This document shows positions 38,291 through 47,587 of a stretch of 64,000 nt of DNA, in pieces. The notes beneath the pieces are model-generated. The model saw nothing but the letters and a program-made list of their open reading frames with translations, made no database searches and was not told where the DNA came from. How positions within the stretch are numbered: position 1 is the first letter of the stretch; each line of letters begins with the position of its first letter. Origin of the DNA: Pleomorphomonas sp. T1.2MG-36 (GTDB lineage Bacteria; Pseudomonadota; Alphaproteobacteria; Rhizobiales; Pleomorphomonadaceae); contig NZ_CATNLY010000023.1 of assembly GCF_950100655.1 (NCBI RefSeq), positions 496,001-560,000 of the forward strand, given 5' to 3'. A program made the translations under genes and the position numbers.

Positions 38291-39022
38291 TCAACGCAGG
38301 TTGGCTTTGTCGTCGTAGGTCGAGAAATCGACCAACGTGCCGAGCATCTGGAGATAGGCGATGAGCGCGTCCATCTCGGAGAGCTTGTTCGGGTTGCCGT
38401 CGAAGTCGCGCACCACCGTCTTGGGATAGCGGGCGACCAGACCTTCGATCGTGCCGTCCGGATTCACCTGGGCCTTGAGGTCGGCCACGGCGTTGGCGAT
38501 GTCCTCGTCAGTGTAGGGCACGCCTTCGAGCCGCAGCGCCTTCATGTCCTCGGCGATGAGGTCACCCTTGAGCGGCGTCTCCTTCAGGAAGGGATAGGCC
38601 GGCATGACCGAAGCCGGCACCACCGAACGCGGATCGACGAGATGGGCGACGTGCCAGTCGTCGGAATACTTGCCGCCGACGCGAGCGAGATCGGGACCCG
38701 TCCGCTTCGATCCCCACTGGAAGGGATGGTCATACTGGCTTTCGGCCGCCAGCGAGAAATGGCCGTAGCGCTCGATCTCGTCGCGCATCGGGCGGATCAT
38801 CTGGCTGTGGCAGAGATAGCAGCCCTCGCGCACGAAGATGTTGCGGCCGGCCAGTTCCAGTGGCGAGTAGGGACGCATCCCCGTCACCGTCTCGATCGTG
38901 CTCTTGAGGTAGAACAGCGGCACGATCTCGACCAGGCCGCCGATGGCGACCACGATCAGGATGCCGATCAGGAGAACGATGGAGTTCCGCTCGAACACCG
39001 CATGCTTTTGCATGAGACTCAT
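38291..39022 (-). CDS. ccoO: cbb3 oxidase monohaem cytochrome c subunit (CcoO/FixO)
   Basis: A 243-residue subunit with one N-terminal membrane helix ([25 protein letters not shown]) and a periplasmic cytochrome c domain with haem motif CYLCH and the methionine-ligand region [13 protein letters not shown]. It receives electrons from CcoP and passes them to the binuclear centre. It lies 11 bases after ccoN. Confidence 0.97.
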   Translation of the reverse strand: MSLMQKHAVFERNSIVLLIGILIVVAIGGLVEIVPLFYLKSTIETVTGMRPYSPLELAGRNIFVREGCYLCHSQMIRPMRDEIERYGHFSLAAESQYDHPFQWGSKRTGPDLARVGGKYSDDWHVAHLVDPRSVVPASVMPAYPFLKETPLKGDLIAEDMKALRLEGVPYTDEDIANAVADLKAQVNPDGTIEGLVARYPKTVVRDFDGNPNKLSEMDALIAYLQMLGTLVDFSTYDDKANLR

Positions 39023-39033
39023 CAGTCGTCTCC

Positions 39034-40686
39034 TTACTCGGCCGGAGCCAAGGCCACGTCAGCAGCCGGCTTTTCGGCCTCGCCGTGGCGAATGGTGAGA
39101 TAGAGGTTGACCGCCATGATCACCGCGCCGGTCAGGAAGAGGATGCCGCCCAACGCACGGATGACGTAGTAGGGATGCATCGCCTCGACAGTTTCGACGA
39201 AGGAGTACTGCAGGAAGCCGAGCTCGGTGTAGGCGCGCCACATAAGACCCTGCATGATGCCCGACACCCACATGGAGGTGATGTAGAGCACGATGCCCAG
39301 CGTCGAGATCCAGAAGTGCCAGTCGACGAGCTTCAGCGAGTAGACGTCGCGTTTGCCCCAGATCCAGGGGACCATGCAGTAGAGGGCGCCGAAGGAAACG
39401 TAGCCCACCCATCCGAGCGCGCCGGAATGCACGTGACCGATGGTCCAGTCGGTATAGTGGCTGAGGGAGTTGACCGCCTTCACCGACATCAGCGGGCCTT
39501 CGAAGGTCGACATGCCGTAGAAGGCCACCGACACGACAAGGAGACGCAGCACCGGATCGGTCCGGAGCTTGTCCCAAGCGCCCGACAGCGTCATCAGGCC
39601 GTTGATCATGCCACCCCAGGACGGCATCCACAGCATGACCGAGAACACCATGCCGAGCGTCGAGGCCCATTCGGGCAGCGCGGTGTAGTGGAGGTGGTGC
39701 GGGCCGGCCCAGATGTAGAGGAAGATCAGCGCCCAGAAATGGATGATCGACAGCCGGTATGAGTAAACCGGCCGGTTGGCCCGCTTCGGCACGAAGTAGT
39801 ACATGATGGCCAGGAAGCCGGCGGTCAGGAAGAAGCCCACCGCGTTGTGGCCGTACCACCACTGCACCATGGCGTCCTGCACGCCGGCCCAGACGACGTA
39901 GGACTTGGAACCGAAGAAGCTGACCGGCACCGCCGCGTTGTTGACGATATGCAACATGGCGATGGTGACGATGAAGGCCAGATAGAACCAGTTGGCCACA
40001 TAGATATGTGGCTCCTTGCGCCGCCACAGCGTCGCCAGGAAGATCAGCAGGTAGGCGACCCAGACGATGGTCAGCCACAGATCGGCATACCACTCGGGTT
40101 CGGCGTATTCCTTGCCCTGCCCGACGCCGAGCAGGTAGCCCGTGCCGGCGAGGACGATGAACACGTTGTAGCCGAGGATGACGAACCACGGCGTGACGAG
40201 ACCCGGCATGCGAGCCCGGCTGGTGCGCTGCACGACGTAGAAGGACGTCGCCAGAAGCACGTTGCCACCGAACGCGAAGATCACCGCCGACGTGTGGAGT
40301 GGGCGAAGGCGTCCGAAGGTGGTCCACGGAAGACCGAGGTTGAGGGCCGGATAGGCCAGCTCGAGAGCGATCCAGATACCGACGGAAAAGCCGGCGATGC
40401 CCCAGAACATGGCGGCAATCGAGGCGAACTTGACCGGACCGAGATTGTAGTTCGGCTTGCCGTTGATCTCGGCGGGCTCGACGCGCCCGTCGCGGTCGAT
40501 GAACGACCGGACGATCAGGAAGACGCCTGCCGCCGACGCGATCGCGCCGATGGTGGCATGAAAGGCAAAGACCGGATCAACCGCCTTGCCGGCGGCCAGA
40601 ACGCAGTAGAGAAAAAGAAGCCCCAGGAAAACCGAGTATGCAGTTTCCTCGAGCGACATCAGAGGTTTGGCCCTCAATGCCGTCAT
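39034..40686 (-). CDS. ccoN: cbb3 oxidase catalytic subunit I (CcoN/FixN)
   Basis: A 550-residue haem-copper oxidase subunit with about twelve membrane helices. Metal ligands sit in [16 protein letters not shown] (haem b), [15 protein letters not shown] (CuB and the active-site region), [13 protein letters not shown] (CuB histidines) and [14 protein letters not shown] (haem ligands). It reduces O2 at very low concentration while pumping protons, suiting an organism that fixes nitrogen. A FixK-like box lies about 150 bases upstream. A second ATG (MSLEET, 40659) is possible. Confidence 0.97.
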   Translation of the reverse strand: MTALRAKPLMSLEETAYSVFLGLLFLYCVLAAGKAVDPVFAFHATIGAIASAAGVFLIVRSFIDRDGRVEPAEINGKPNYNLGPVKFASIAAMFWGIAGFSVGIWIALELAYPALNLGLPWTTFGRLRPLHTSAVIFAFGGNVLLATSFYVVQRTSRARMPGLVTPWFVILGYNVFIVLAGTGYLLGVGQGKEYAEPEWYADLWLTIVWVAYLLIFLATLWRRKEPHIYVANWFYLAFIVTIAMLHIVNNAAVPVSFFGSKSYVVWAGVQDAMVQWWYGHNAVGFFLTAGFLAIMYYFVPKRANRPVYSYRLSIIHFWALIFLYIWAGPHHLHYTALPEWASTLGMVFSVMLWMPSWGGMINGLMTLSGAWDKLRTDPVLRLLVVSVAFYGMSTFEGPLMSVKAVNSLSHYTDWTIGHVHSGALGWVGYVSFGALYCMVPWIWGKRDVYSLKLVDWHFWISTLGIVLYITSMWVSGIMQGLMWRAYTELGFLQYSFVETVEAMHPYYVIRALGGILFLTGAVIMAVNLYLTIRHGEAEKPAADVALAPAE

Positions 40687-40834
40687 GTTCGTCGCCCCGT
40701 GTCTGTCGGAGATCGCCCGCCGTCGCCAACGAACGCCTCGCCTCGCCCGCTTGCCGACCCCATGGAGTCCCCCGCCCCGGACCTTCGCGTCCGAAGCACG
40801 GGAAACAACCTAGTGGGGTCTACGCATACCAACC

Positions 40835-40848
40835 TTGATAAAGGTCAA
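40835..40848. promoter_or_regulatory. FixK/FNR box between ccoN and hemN
   Basis: TTGATAAAGGTCAA matches TTGAT-N4-ATCAA with one mismatch (GTCAA). It lies in the 392-base divergent region, 149 bases from ccoN and 231 from hemN, so ccoNOQP is the likelier target. The rest of the region holds no gene that I can see. Confidence 0.75.
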
Positions 40849-41078
40849 GGCCGATCCCGGAATGGAGGGGGTTTAGCGCAGTTCTAGACGTTTTGCCTAT
40901 ATCAAAATGGACTAATTATAATGAGCGTCACGGTTTGGATCGTCGCCGTTGCAAGCGAGACGGATCGAGAGGCAGATACCTGTCCGCCAAAATGGCCAGG
41001 ACCGACTGATTCGGTCCAATGCCGCCGCGTTTGACGCCGGTCAATGTATTCACCGGCCAGCGGCGCCTAGGATTGCGC

Positions 41079-42440
41079 ATGACACAACTGGACGAAGCCG
41101 TTTCCCTCGAGACCCTCATTCGCGCCACCGTGCCGCGCTACACCTCCTATCCGACGGCGCCGCACTTCTCGGCTGACGTCGGCGCGGACGCCTATGGCGG
41201 CTTTCTCGACGGGGCAGCGGCGGAGGACGGTCCCGTCTCGCTCTACGTCCACATCCCGTTCTGCAACTCCATCTGCCACTACTGCGGCTGCACCACCAAG
41301 GCGACGCGGCGTTATGCGCCGATCGAGGCTTATGTCGAGGTGCTCAGGTCGGAAATCGCCATGGTCGCGGCGCGGATCGGCCGGCGGACGGTGTCGCATA
41401 TCCATTGGGGTGGCGGCACGCCCAACCTGCTCTCCGCCGAAGCCTTCGAGGCCATCGTGGGCGATTTCCATCGCTTCTTCGGCATCGGACCGGATACCGA
41501 GCACGCGATCGAGCTCGATCCGCGCCATCTGGGCAAGGAGCGGGCACGCCTGCTTCGAGCCATCGGCGTCAACCGCGCCAGTCTGGGCGTGCAGGACTTC
41601 GATCCGGCGGTCCAGGCGGCCATCGGGCGAATCCAGCCCGCCGAGACGGTGGCGGCGGCCGCTGAGCATCTGAGAGAGGCCGGCATCACCTCGCTGAGCT
41701 TCGACCTCATCTATGGACTGCCAGAGCAGACGGTTTCGTCCATCCGGCGCACGGTGGAGACGGCCATCGCGCTCGCACCCGATCGGATCTCCCTGTTCGG
41801 CTACGCCCACGTTCCCTGGTTCCGCGTCAACCAGAAGCTCATCGACACATCGAAGCTTCCAGGTAGCGAGCAACGCCTCGAACTCGAACGAACGGCCCAT
41901 GGCTCCATCGGGGCGGCGGGCTACGTGCCGATCGGCATCGACCATTTCGCGCGGCCGGGCGATTCCATGGCCGAGGCCTTGTCGACGCGAACGCTGCGGC
42001 GCAATTTCCAGGGTTACACCACCGATCGCGCCGAAACGCTGATCGGCTTCGGCGCCTCGTCGATCGCCCGAACCTCCAGGGGATACGCGCAGAATGTCAC
42101 CGACACCGGCAACTGGCGCGAGCGCATCGTCGACGGTCGTTTCGCAACCGAGCGGGGGCGGGAGTTGACGGCGGAGGATCGCCTCAGGGCCGATGTGATC
42201 GAGCAGCTTCTCTGCTTCTTCGACGTGGACCTGCCGGCCACCGCCGCTCGCCACGACGCCGAGGTCGGGTTGTTCTCGGCCGACCTAGAGAAGCTGGCGC
42301 CACTCGTCCGCGCCGGCTGGGTGGTCGCCGACGGCGGTCGGGTAGCCATCGTCCAGCACGGCGCCGAGCTGGCGCGCCTTGTCGCGTCCGCCTTCGACGC
42401 CTATCTCGGCACGGGCGGACGCCACTCGGTAGCGGTGTAG
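41079..42440 (+). CDS. hemN: Oxygen-independent coproporphyrinogen III dehydrogenase
   Basis: A 453-residue radical-SAM enzyme that decarboxylates coproporphyrinogen III without O2. The cluster motif is C-x3-C-x2-C in PFCNSICHYCGC (residues ~59-70), with RYTSYPTAPHF at the N-terminus, HWGGGTPNLL, and the C-terminal HemN domain. The start MTQLDEAVSLETL is chosen over a longer reading to 41019 because it matches the family and has AGG 7 bases upstream. It shares its upstream region with ccoN, fitting joint low-oxygen control. It converges on fixK with 13 bases between stops. Confidence 0.96.
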   Translation: MTQLDEAVSLETLIRATVPRYTSYPTAPHFSADVGADAYGGFLDGAAAEDGPVSLYVHIPFCNSICHYCGCTTKATRRYAPIEAYVEVLRSEIAMVAARIGRRTVSHIHWGGGTPNLLSAEAFEAIVGDFHRFFGIGPDTEHAIELDPRHLGKERARLLRAIGVNRASLGVQDFDPAVQAAIGRIQPAETVAAAAEHLREAGITSLSFDLIYGLPEQTVSSIRRTVETAIALAPDRISLFGYAHVPWFRVNQKLIDTSKLPGSEQRLELERTAHGSIGAAGYVPIGIDHFARPGDSMAEALSTRTLRRNFQGYTTDRAETLIGFGASSIARTSRGYAQNVTDTGNWRERIVDGRFATERGRELTAEDRLRADVIEQLLCFFDVDLPATAARHDAEVGLFSADLEKLAPLVRAGWVVADGGRVAIVQHGAELARLVASAFDAYLGTGGRHSVAV

Positions 42441-42453
42441 CCGGCGACGAAAC

Positions 42454-43212
42454 TCAATGGATGCCGGTCATCTTGCAGACGCGGCAGACATCGACGAGGC
42501 GGATGCGGTCGTTGCGCTCGATGGCGATGAAGCCGCGCCGCTTGAGGTCGGACAGCACGCGACTCACCGTCTCGATGGTCAGGCCGAGGAAATCGGCGAT
42601 CTCCTGCCGCGTCATCTTCAGCACCACGAGCTCGGTGTCGGCGCTGTGCCGCTCCGGTCCCGCACAGCCGACCACGCCGCGTCCAGGCACGAAACGCATC
42701 AGGAAACTGGCCACCCGCTCGGTAGCCGACTTGCGGCCGAGCAACACGGCGTGGCTGTGCAACGCTTCGATGCGCGTCAGCAGGCATCGATTGACATGGG
42801 CGAGCAACTCGACGGACTGGTCGATGTCGCGACGATCCAGCGTCCGCACCTCGGCGGAGGTCAGCGCCTCGGCGGTGCAATCGTAGAGACCGGTGAGCGA
42901 ATGGCCGCAAAGGTCCCCCTCCCCGAGGATATCGACAACTTGGCGGCGGCCGTCGCCGAGCAGGCGATAGAGCATGATCTGGCCACTGACCACCTCGTAG
43001 AGATGGCTCGCCGCATCGTCCTCACGAAACAGCACGGAATGGGCGTCGTGGCGATCGAGCCGGGCCCGGGGCGAAGCGCGGTAATGCGTCCACGCACTGT
43101 CGTCGACCGGCGCACGAACCCTCGTGCCAGCGTAGCGGCTGCGGTGGCGTCCATCGTCGAAACCGCCGGCAACGAACCCTTCGGCGAATGACGTCTTTTT
43201 CTCTACGAACAT
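42454..43212 (-). CDS. fixK: Crp/Fnr family regulator FixK
   Basis: A 252-residue Crp/Fnr-type activator: cyclic-nucleotide-binding fold (HSVLFREDDAASHLYEVVSGQI), long dimer helix (VNRCLLTRIEALHSHAVLLG), and helix-turn-helix with recognition helix IETVSRVLSDLKRRG, whose E..SR triad predicts TTGAT..ATCAA sites like those seen before hemA and ccoN. The N-terminus lacks the FNR cysteine cluster, so it is the FixK class, not a direct O2 sensor. Unusual: the C-terminus ends with CRVCKMTGIH, a CxxC. The ATG at 43212 has GGAGG 5 bases upstream. FixJ is the likely activator. Confidence 0.92.
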   Translation of the reverse strand: MFVEKKTSFAEGFVAGGFDDGRHRSRYAGTRVRAPVDDSAWTHYRASPRARLDRHDAHSVLFREDDAASHLYEVVSGQIMLYRLLGDGRRQVVDILGEGDLCGHSLTGLYDCTAEALTSAEVRTLDRRDIDQSVELLAHVNRCLLTRIEALHSHAVLLGRKSATERVASFLMRFVPGRGVVGCAGPERHSADTELVVLKMTRQEIADFLGLTIETVSRVLSDLKRRGFIAIERNDRIRLVDVCRVCKMTGIH

Positions 43213-43391
43213 CGATCCCTCCTCGATGACTTGCTCGATGACACGTGGTCGGCAGGCCACCGGAGGATCGATCCGGCCATCCGTCCATGGCCATCTCTTC
43301 TCCGTAGGCTCGACCGAAACCCGTCCGCTTCGGCCGCACCACTATCGATACTGACACAATATGGACATTCGCGCCCTGCGGTAATTCGTTT

Positions 43392-43403
43392 GGTTACTTA
43401 ACC
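43392..43403. promoter_or_regulatory. Candidate FixJ-binding palindrome upstream of fixK
   Basis: GGTTACTTAACC is a near-perfect dyad 180 bases upstream of fixK; on the minus strand it reads GGTTAAGTAACC, similar to the TTA-GTAA-type elements bound by phosphorylated FixJ at fixK promoters. The rest of the 412-base space between fixK and the receiver gene shows only a terminator for the latter. Confidence 0.4.
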
Positions 43404-43575
43404 ATCGCAAGAAGGGTTGCCGCACGCCACGGCAGTGGACACGGCAAAGCGGGGCGGAAACATGCGTTTCCACCCTCCCCTCAAGACAATCCCAGGGAAA
43501 TGTCACCCCCGACAAAACGGGCGCGAACATGGACAATACCGCCGTGCGACGCCTTTCTCTCCCGAAAAGAAAGAC

Positions 43576-43596
43576 AAAAAAACCCGGCGAACCGGG
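43576..43596 (-). terminator. Terminator of the fixL-fixJ-receiver group
   Basis: Minus-strand CCCGG-TTCG-CCGGG, a 5-bp GC stem with a stable TTCG loop, is followed by seven T's. It lies 28 bases after the receiver gene stop. Confidence 0.85.
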
Positions 43597-43624
43597 GCAC
43601 CAGCGCACCGTTCCAAACGAAAGA

Positions 43625-43963
43625 TCAGGCGGTGATCGCCTCCAGCCAGTCGGCCGCCGGCGGCTTGCGAAGAATCTTCACATCGGCCAAGCCTTCCGTC
43701 TCGCGGGCAATCGTCCGCGACGACTTGCCAGAAATGGCAATGACCTTGGGGGTGGCGCCGGCCTTTTCCAGATGGCGAACGAGTTCGCCGCCGCTCATGC
43801 CCGGCAGACCCAGGTCGACAATCATCGTATCCTCGGGCGCCAGTGAAGCGGAGTGGATGAATTCCTCGGCGGTGGCAAAAACACGCACCTGCAATCCCGC
43901 TCCGGAGAGCAGGGATTCCAGTGCGTCGGCGACCGAAGGGTCGTCCTCAACAATTATGTACAT
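43625..43963 (-). CDS. Receiver-only protein downstream of fixJ
   Basis: A 112-residue protein that is a single receiver domain of FixJ/NarL sequence type: acidic pair Glu-Asp-Asp at 6-8, phospho-acceptor Asp50 (MIVDLGLPGMSGGELV), Ser in IAISGKS and Lys in ILRKPP. No output domain follows; the protein stops where the domain ends. It lies 74 bases after fixJ, in the same direction and before a terminator, so it may be transcribed with it. It could act as a phosphate sink or competitor for FixL, an alternative output, or serve another kinase. Start at the ATG 43963; a GTG 9 bases earlier is possible. Confidence 0.88.
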   Translation of the reverse strand: MYIIVEDDPSVADALESLLSGAGLQVRVFATAEEFIHSASLAPEDTMIVDLGLPGMSGGELVRHLEKAGATPKVIAISGKSSRTIARETEGLADVKILRKPPAADWLEAITA

Positions 43964-44037
43964 CGGCAACACTCTAAAACCGCGAGACGCAAACCAGTCG
44001 CAGGAAAAAGTAGTGTGCCTCGATCATCCGGCAATGT

Positions 44038-44658
44038 TTATCCGTGATCCCCCGTATGCGCAGTCAGCACGATACGCACGAGATCGGCCGCATTGCGCGC
44101 TCCGAGCTTTTCCATGATGCGCGCACGGTGCACTTCGATGGTGCGCGGGGAGATGCCCAAGCGACGACCGGCTTCCTTGTTGGAGGCGCCACCGGTGATT
44201 TCCTGAAGAACGTCGCGCTCGCGCGGCGTCAGGTGCTCGGCACCGGGGAAGCTGAGGCCAGGCGTGCCGCCGCTGGCATGACGGCCGTAGGAGGCAATCG
44301 CCTCGCGAACGCGCGTCACCACGGTGTCGGCATCGAACGGCTTCTCGATGAAGTCGGTGGCGCCGGCCTTGATGGCGCTCACCGCCATGGGAATGTCGCC
44401 CTGACCCGAAATGATGAACACCGGAGACGGGAAGGTGCCGACATCGATCGAACGGAGAATGTCGAGACCGGACTTGCCCGGCATGTGGACGTCGAGCAGC
44501 ACGCAGGCCGGCTTGTCCGTCTTGAGGGCCGTCAGAAACTGGTCGCCGTCGGCGAACACCCTGACGCCATAACCTTCCATCTCGAAGATGACCGACAGCG
44601 CGTCACGCACCGATGCATCATCGTCGACAACGAAGATTTTTCCTTCTGTTTCAGCCAT
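44038..44658 (-). CDS. fixJ: Response regulator FixJ
   Basis: A 206-residue two-domain regulator. The receiver (1-~125) carries Asp12-14, phospho-acceptor Asp56 (VLLDVHMPGKSG), Ser in IISGQGD and Lys in IEKPFDAD. The LuxR/FixJ helix-turn-helix begins LTPRERDVLQEITGGASNKE and continues GISPRTIEVHRARIMEKL. It is phosphorylated by FixL at low oxygen and should activate fixK, possibly nifA. An in-frame reading to 44724 is rejected: the ATG at 44658 starts the normal MAETEGKIFVVDDD. The 245 bases between fixL and fixJ show no gene, so fixJ may have its own promoter there. Confidence 0.94.
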   Translation of the reverse strand: MAETEGKIFVVDDDASVRDALSVIFEMEGYGVRVFADGDQFLTALKTDKPACVLLDVHMPGKSGLDILRSIDVGTFPSPVFIISGQGDIPMAVSAIKAGATDFIEKPFDADTVVTRVREAIASYGRHASGGTPGLSFPGAEHLTPRERDVLQEITGGASNKEAGRRLGISPRTIEVHRARIMEKLGARNAADLVRIVLTAHTGDHG

Positions 44659-44903
44659 GTCACCCTTCCTCGATCTGAGGATCCCTGAAGACCGCCAGGG
44701 TCCCGCCCGGCTAGCCAAGTCCATGGATCGCGTCCGCTCCTCGCGCTTTGCGGCTTCCCGCCCGGGGGCGGTCTCCGCAAAGCTCGCGGCGGACTTTGTT
44801 GATTTACGTATTTATACGGCGAAACCTCCCGCCGCGCCAGTTGCCGCTCTTGTGGCGGCCGTATTGTTTTTGCCCTTCCCTCCGGCGCCAGCCGCGCCGC
44901 TCT

Positions 44904-46067
44904 TTACTCCCACGCGTCCTCTTCCGTCTCGTCCGACTGGTGCATCGGCAACATCAGGGTGAACGTTGCCCCCTGTCCGTTGCCGCCGGGGTCGGCCATC
45001 AGGTCTCCACCATGGTTCTGGGCGATCGCCCGGGAAATGGCGAGCCCCAACCCCATGCCGGTTTTCTTGGTCGTGCTGAACGTTCTGAACAGCGACTTGC
45101 CGACATCCTCGGAGAAACCGGGACCGCTGTCGGTCACCGAGACGAAGGCCGACCGATCGTCGGAGCCGATCGACACCTTCACCCAGCGCTCCTCGCTCTC
45201 CTTGGCCACCTCCAAGGCGTTGCGCAGGAGATTCAGAATGATCTGCTGGATCTGCGTCGCGTCGGCGTCCACCTGAATCGGGGTCATGCCGAAGACGCGG
45301 CGAATCGTAACGGTGGCGCCCTGCGCCACGAACTCGCTGAGGTCGAGCGCTTCGTTGACCACCTCGCGCAGGTCGATGGTTGCCCGCTCCGGATCGCGCT
45401 TTTCCACCATCTGACGCATGCGCTGGACGATGTGACTGGCCCGCTCGGCCTCGAGCACCGCCTTGTCGAGCACGTCGAGCATCTTGTCGCTCGGTGGCTT
45501 GGCGTCCGCGTGGCAGGACTTGACCTGACGAGCAACGGCCTGGAGGTAGAGCAGAAGCGCGGTGAGCGGCTGATTGAGTTCGTGCGCCATGGCGGCGCCC
45601 ATCTCATCCATGGCGGAGAGGCGCGTCATGTGCACCACCTGCGCCTGGAGCTGCGACACGCGCTGTTCCACGGTCCGTCGGGGCCGCAAATCGCGCAACA
45701 CACCGATATACTGCCGCCCATCCGCCGTCTTGGCTTCGCCGACAGAGAGTTCAAGCGGGAAGACCGTACCGTCACGGTGCATGCCGGACACTTCACGCCC
45801 GATGCCGATGATCCGTCTCTCGCCCGTGCGGTGATAATTGTTCATGAAGCGATCGTGGGAGGTCGAAAACTCCGGCGGCATGATCAGCGACACGTTCTGG
45901 CCAATCGCCTCCTGGGCGGTATAGCCGAACAGCCGTTCGCAGATCTTGTTGAAGACCAGCATGCGACCAGTCTCGTCGATGACGATGATGCCATCGGCGG
46001 CGGTGTCGAGAAGACTCTCGAAACGAGCTTCCGAAACCGCGGTCCTGCGGTCCTCGAGTTCTCCCAT
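44904..46067 (-). CDS. fixL: Oxygen-sensing haem PAS histidine kinase FixL
   Basis: A 387-residue soluble kinase: a PAS domain (~15-130), then DHp and ATPase domains. The PAS has the FixL haem pocket: a proximal His71 in STSHDRF, IIGIG, and the signalling Arg91 (GIGRE). The residue that is His214 in the Bradyrhizobium protein is Arg here. The phospho-accepting His162 is in AHELNQPL; ATP-site motifs are QQIILNLLRNA, VTDSGPGF and GMGLGLAI. No membrane helices, unlike the Sinorhizobium form. Start at ATG 46067, with a 20-residue longer reading less likely. Phosphorylates FixJ when O2 leaves the haem. Confidence 0.92.
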   Translation of the reverse strand: MGELEDRRTAVSEARFESLLDTAADGIIVIDETGRMLVFNKICERLFGYTAQEAIGQNVSLIMPPEFSTSHDRFMNNYHRTGERRIIGIGREVSGMHRDGTVFPLELSVGEAKTADGRQYIGVLRDLRPRRTVEQRVSQLQAQVVHMTRLSAMDEMGAAMAHELNQPLTALLLYLQAVARQVKSCHADAKPPSDKMLDVLDKAVLEAERASHIVQRMRQMVEKRDPERATIDLREVVNEALDLSEFVAQGATVTIRRVFGMTPIQVDADATQIQQIILNLLRNALEVAKESEERWVKVSIGSDDRSAFVSVTDSGPGFSEDVGKSLFRTFSTTKKTGMGLGLAISRAIAQNHGGDLMADPGGNGQGATFTLMLPMHQSDETEEDAWE

Positions 46068-46232
46068 ATCTGCCTCGCTCTCCCCTTCATCCAGACGGGG
46101 CCACAACCTTGCCCCGAAATCTGTCAAATCAGGAACAGCCCTTCAGTGCAAGTCCGGATGTAACATGCACGACTTCTACGGAAAAGGAACTGTTCCAGAT
46201 CAAATTCAAACGCAAATGTCCGTAAAAAATCA

Positions 46233-47462
46233 CTAAACGGCTGCTGCCACCTGTCGGCGCGTGGCGAGCCAGGCCGAAAGACGGCCGAGCGCGATGGTGA
46301 TTTCCTGCGGGTCGCCTGCGAAACAAAGGCGCATGAATCGCTCGCCGCCACGGCCGAACGCGGTGCCCGGCGCGATTCCGACGCCCGCCTCACGCACCAT
46401 GTCGAGGCAGAGCTGGCGCGTGTCGGGCTCGCCCTCCACGGAGAAGAACAGATAGAAGGCGCCGTCGGGCGGGGAGACGGTCACACCGCCGGCAGCGGCG
46501 AGCGCGGCGAGAACGGCCGCCCTGTTGTCGCGTGCGCGGGCCGCCTGAAAGGCCAGGAATTCCTCGCCATTGTCGAGCGCCTCGACGGCGGCTCGCTGCA
46601 TGAAGACCGCCGTGCCCGAGCTCGTATACTGCACAAGATTCTGGACGGTGGCGTTGAGGGAGGCCGGCACTTCGATCCAGCCGATGCGCCAGCCGGTCAT
46701 CGCCCAGTTCTTGGAGAAGGTGTTGACGAAGATAAGCCTATCCTCGGGTTCTGCCATCGTATGGAACGAAGGCGCCACGGCCGCGCCGTCGAGATAGCAG
46801 AAGCGGCCATAGACCTCGTCGGCGACGATCCAGAGTCCATGGCGGCGGGCGATGTCGAGAATGGAGGCCAGCCGGTCGCGGTTCGCGACCCAGCCGGTCG
46901 GATTGCCGGGCGAGTTGACGAAGATGGCCCGGGTACGCGCCGTGATCGCCGCCTCGAGATCGTCGGGGTCAAGATCCCAACCGGCCGAGCCGAAGCGCAT
47001 CGGCACTTCACGCACCGCGGCACCGCAGAGCGCGGCGGCGGCCGGAGCGTTCGGCCAGGCCGGCGTCGGCACGATCACCTCGTCGCCGGCGCCGGCGACC
47101 AGCGTTGCCGCCATCTGGATGGCATGCATGCCGGACGCGGTGACGATGAAGCGGCTCACGTCGGCGGGGCGACCGCCGAACGGCCCGTAGATTCGGTCGT
47201 GATAACGACAAAGAGCCTCCCTCAACTCCGGCAATCCAGCCTGATGAGTGTAGAAGGTCTCTCCGGCCAACAGCGAACGAACCGCCGCGTCACGGATGTT
47301 GGAAGGCGTCGGCAGGCTGCCTTCGCCAACCCAGAGCTTGGCCGTCCCCGGCCGCTTCAGTCCTTCGAGATGGACTTCGACGATGCCGCTTGGCGGCGCA
47401 TTTCGGGCCGCCGGTCGGATGGTATCGAGAAAGCGTGCAGCAACGTCGGGTGTCATGGGCAT
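46233..47462 (-). CDS. Class I/II PLP-dependent aminotransferase
   Basis: A 409-residue fold-type I aminotransferase. Features: FIVTASGMHAIQMAATLV, VNSPGNPTGWVANRD (the NPTG motif), VADEVYGRF with the PLP Asp and Tyr, the Schiff-base lysine in NTFSKNWAMTGWRIGW, and a C-terminal FMRLCFAG with the carboxylate-binding Arg. Likely an aspartate/aromatic-type or valine-pyruvate-like enzyme; exact substrate cannot be told. Monocistronic on the minus strand, with 125 bases to mscL and 165 bases to fixL. A second ATG lies 6 bases into the gene. Confidence 0.88.
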   Translation of the reverse strand: MPMTPDVAARFLDTIRPAARNAPPSGIVEVHLEGLKRPGTAKLWVGEGSLPTPSNIRDAAVRSLLAGETFYTHQAGLPELREALCRYHDRIYGPFGGRPADVSRFIVTASGMHAIQMAATLVAGAGDEVIVPTPAWPNAPAAAALCGAAVREVPMRFGSAGWDLDPDDLEAAITARTRAIFVNSPGNPTGWVANRDRLASILDIARRHGLWIVADEVYGRFCYLDGAAVAPSFHTMAEPEDRLIFVNTFSKNWAMTGWRIGWIEVPASLNATVQNLVQYTSSGTAVFMQRAAVEALDNGEEFLAFQAARARDNRAAVLAALAAAGGVTVSPPDGAFYLFFSVEGEPDTRQLCLDMVREAGVGIAPGTAFGRGGERFMRLCFAGDPQEITIALGRLSAWLATRRQVAAAV

Positions 47463-47587
47463 ACCCTGCTCGGATGGTCGGCGAGAATCGCCGCCACTCG
47501 GGGGAATATCAGGGCCTCAAAAACGAATCAAAAGGCAAGACGAGGAAGAGGCGGCCACAGCCCCGGAGAGCATGACCGCTTTTCCCG

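Noticed and set aside
41006..41019. Second FNR-like box (CTGATTCGGTCCAA) close to hemN
   Set aside because: Three deviations from TTGAT-N4-ATCAA; could be chance.
44659..44903. Possible small gene between fixL and fixJ
   Set aside because: The frames there overlap both neighbours and look like shadows; only an AT-rich patch that may be a promoter is evident.
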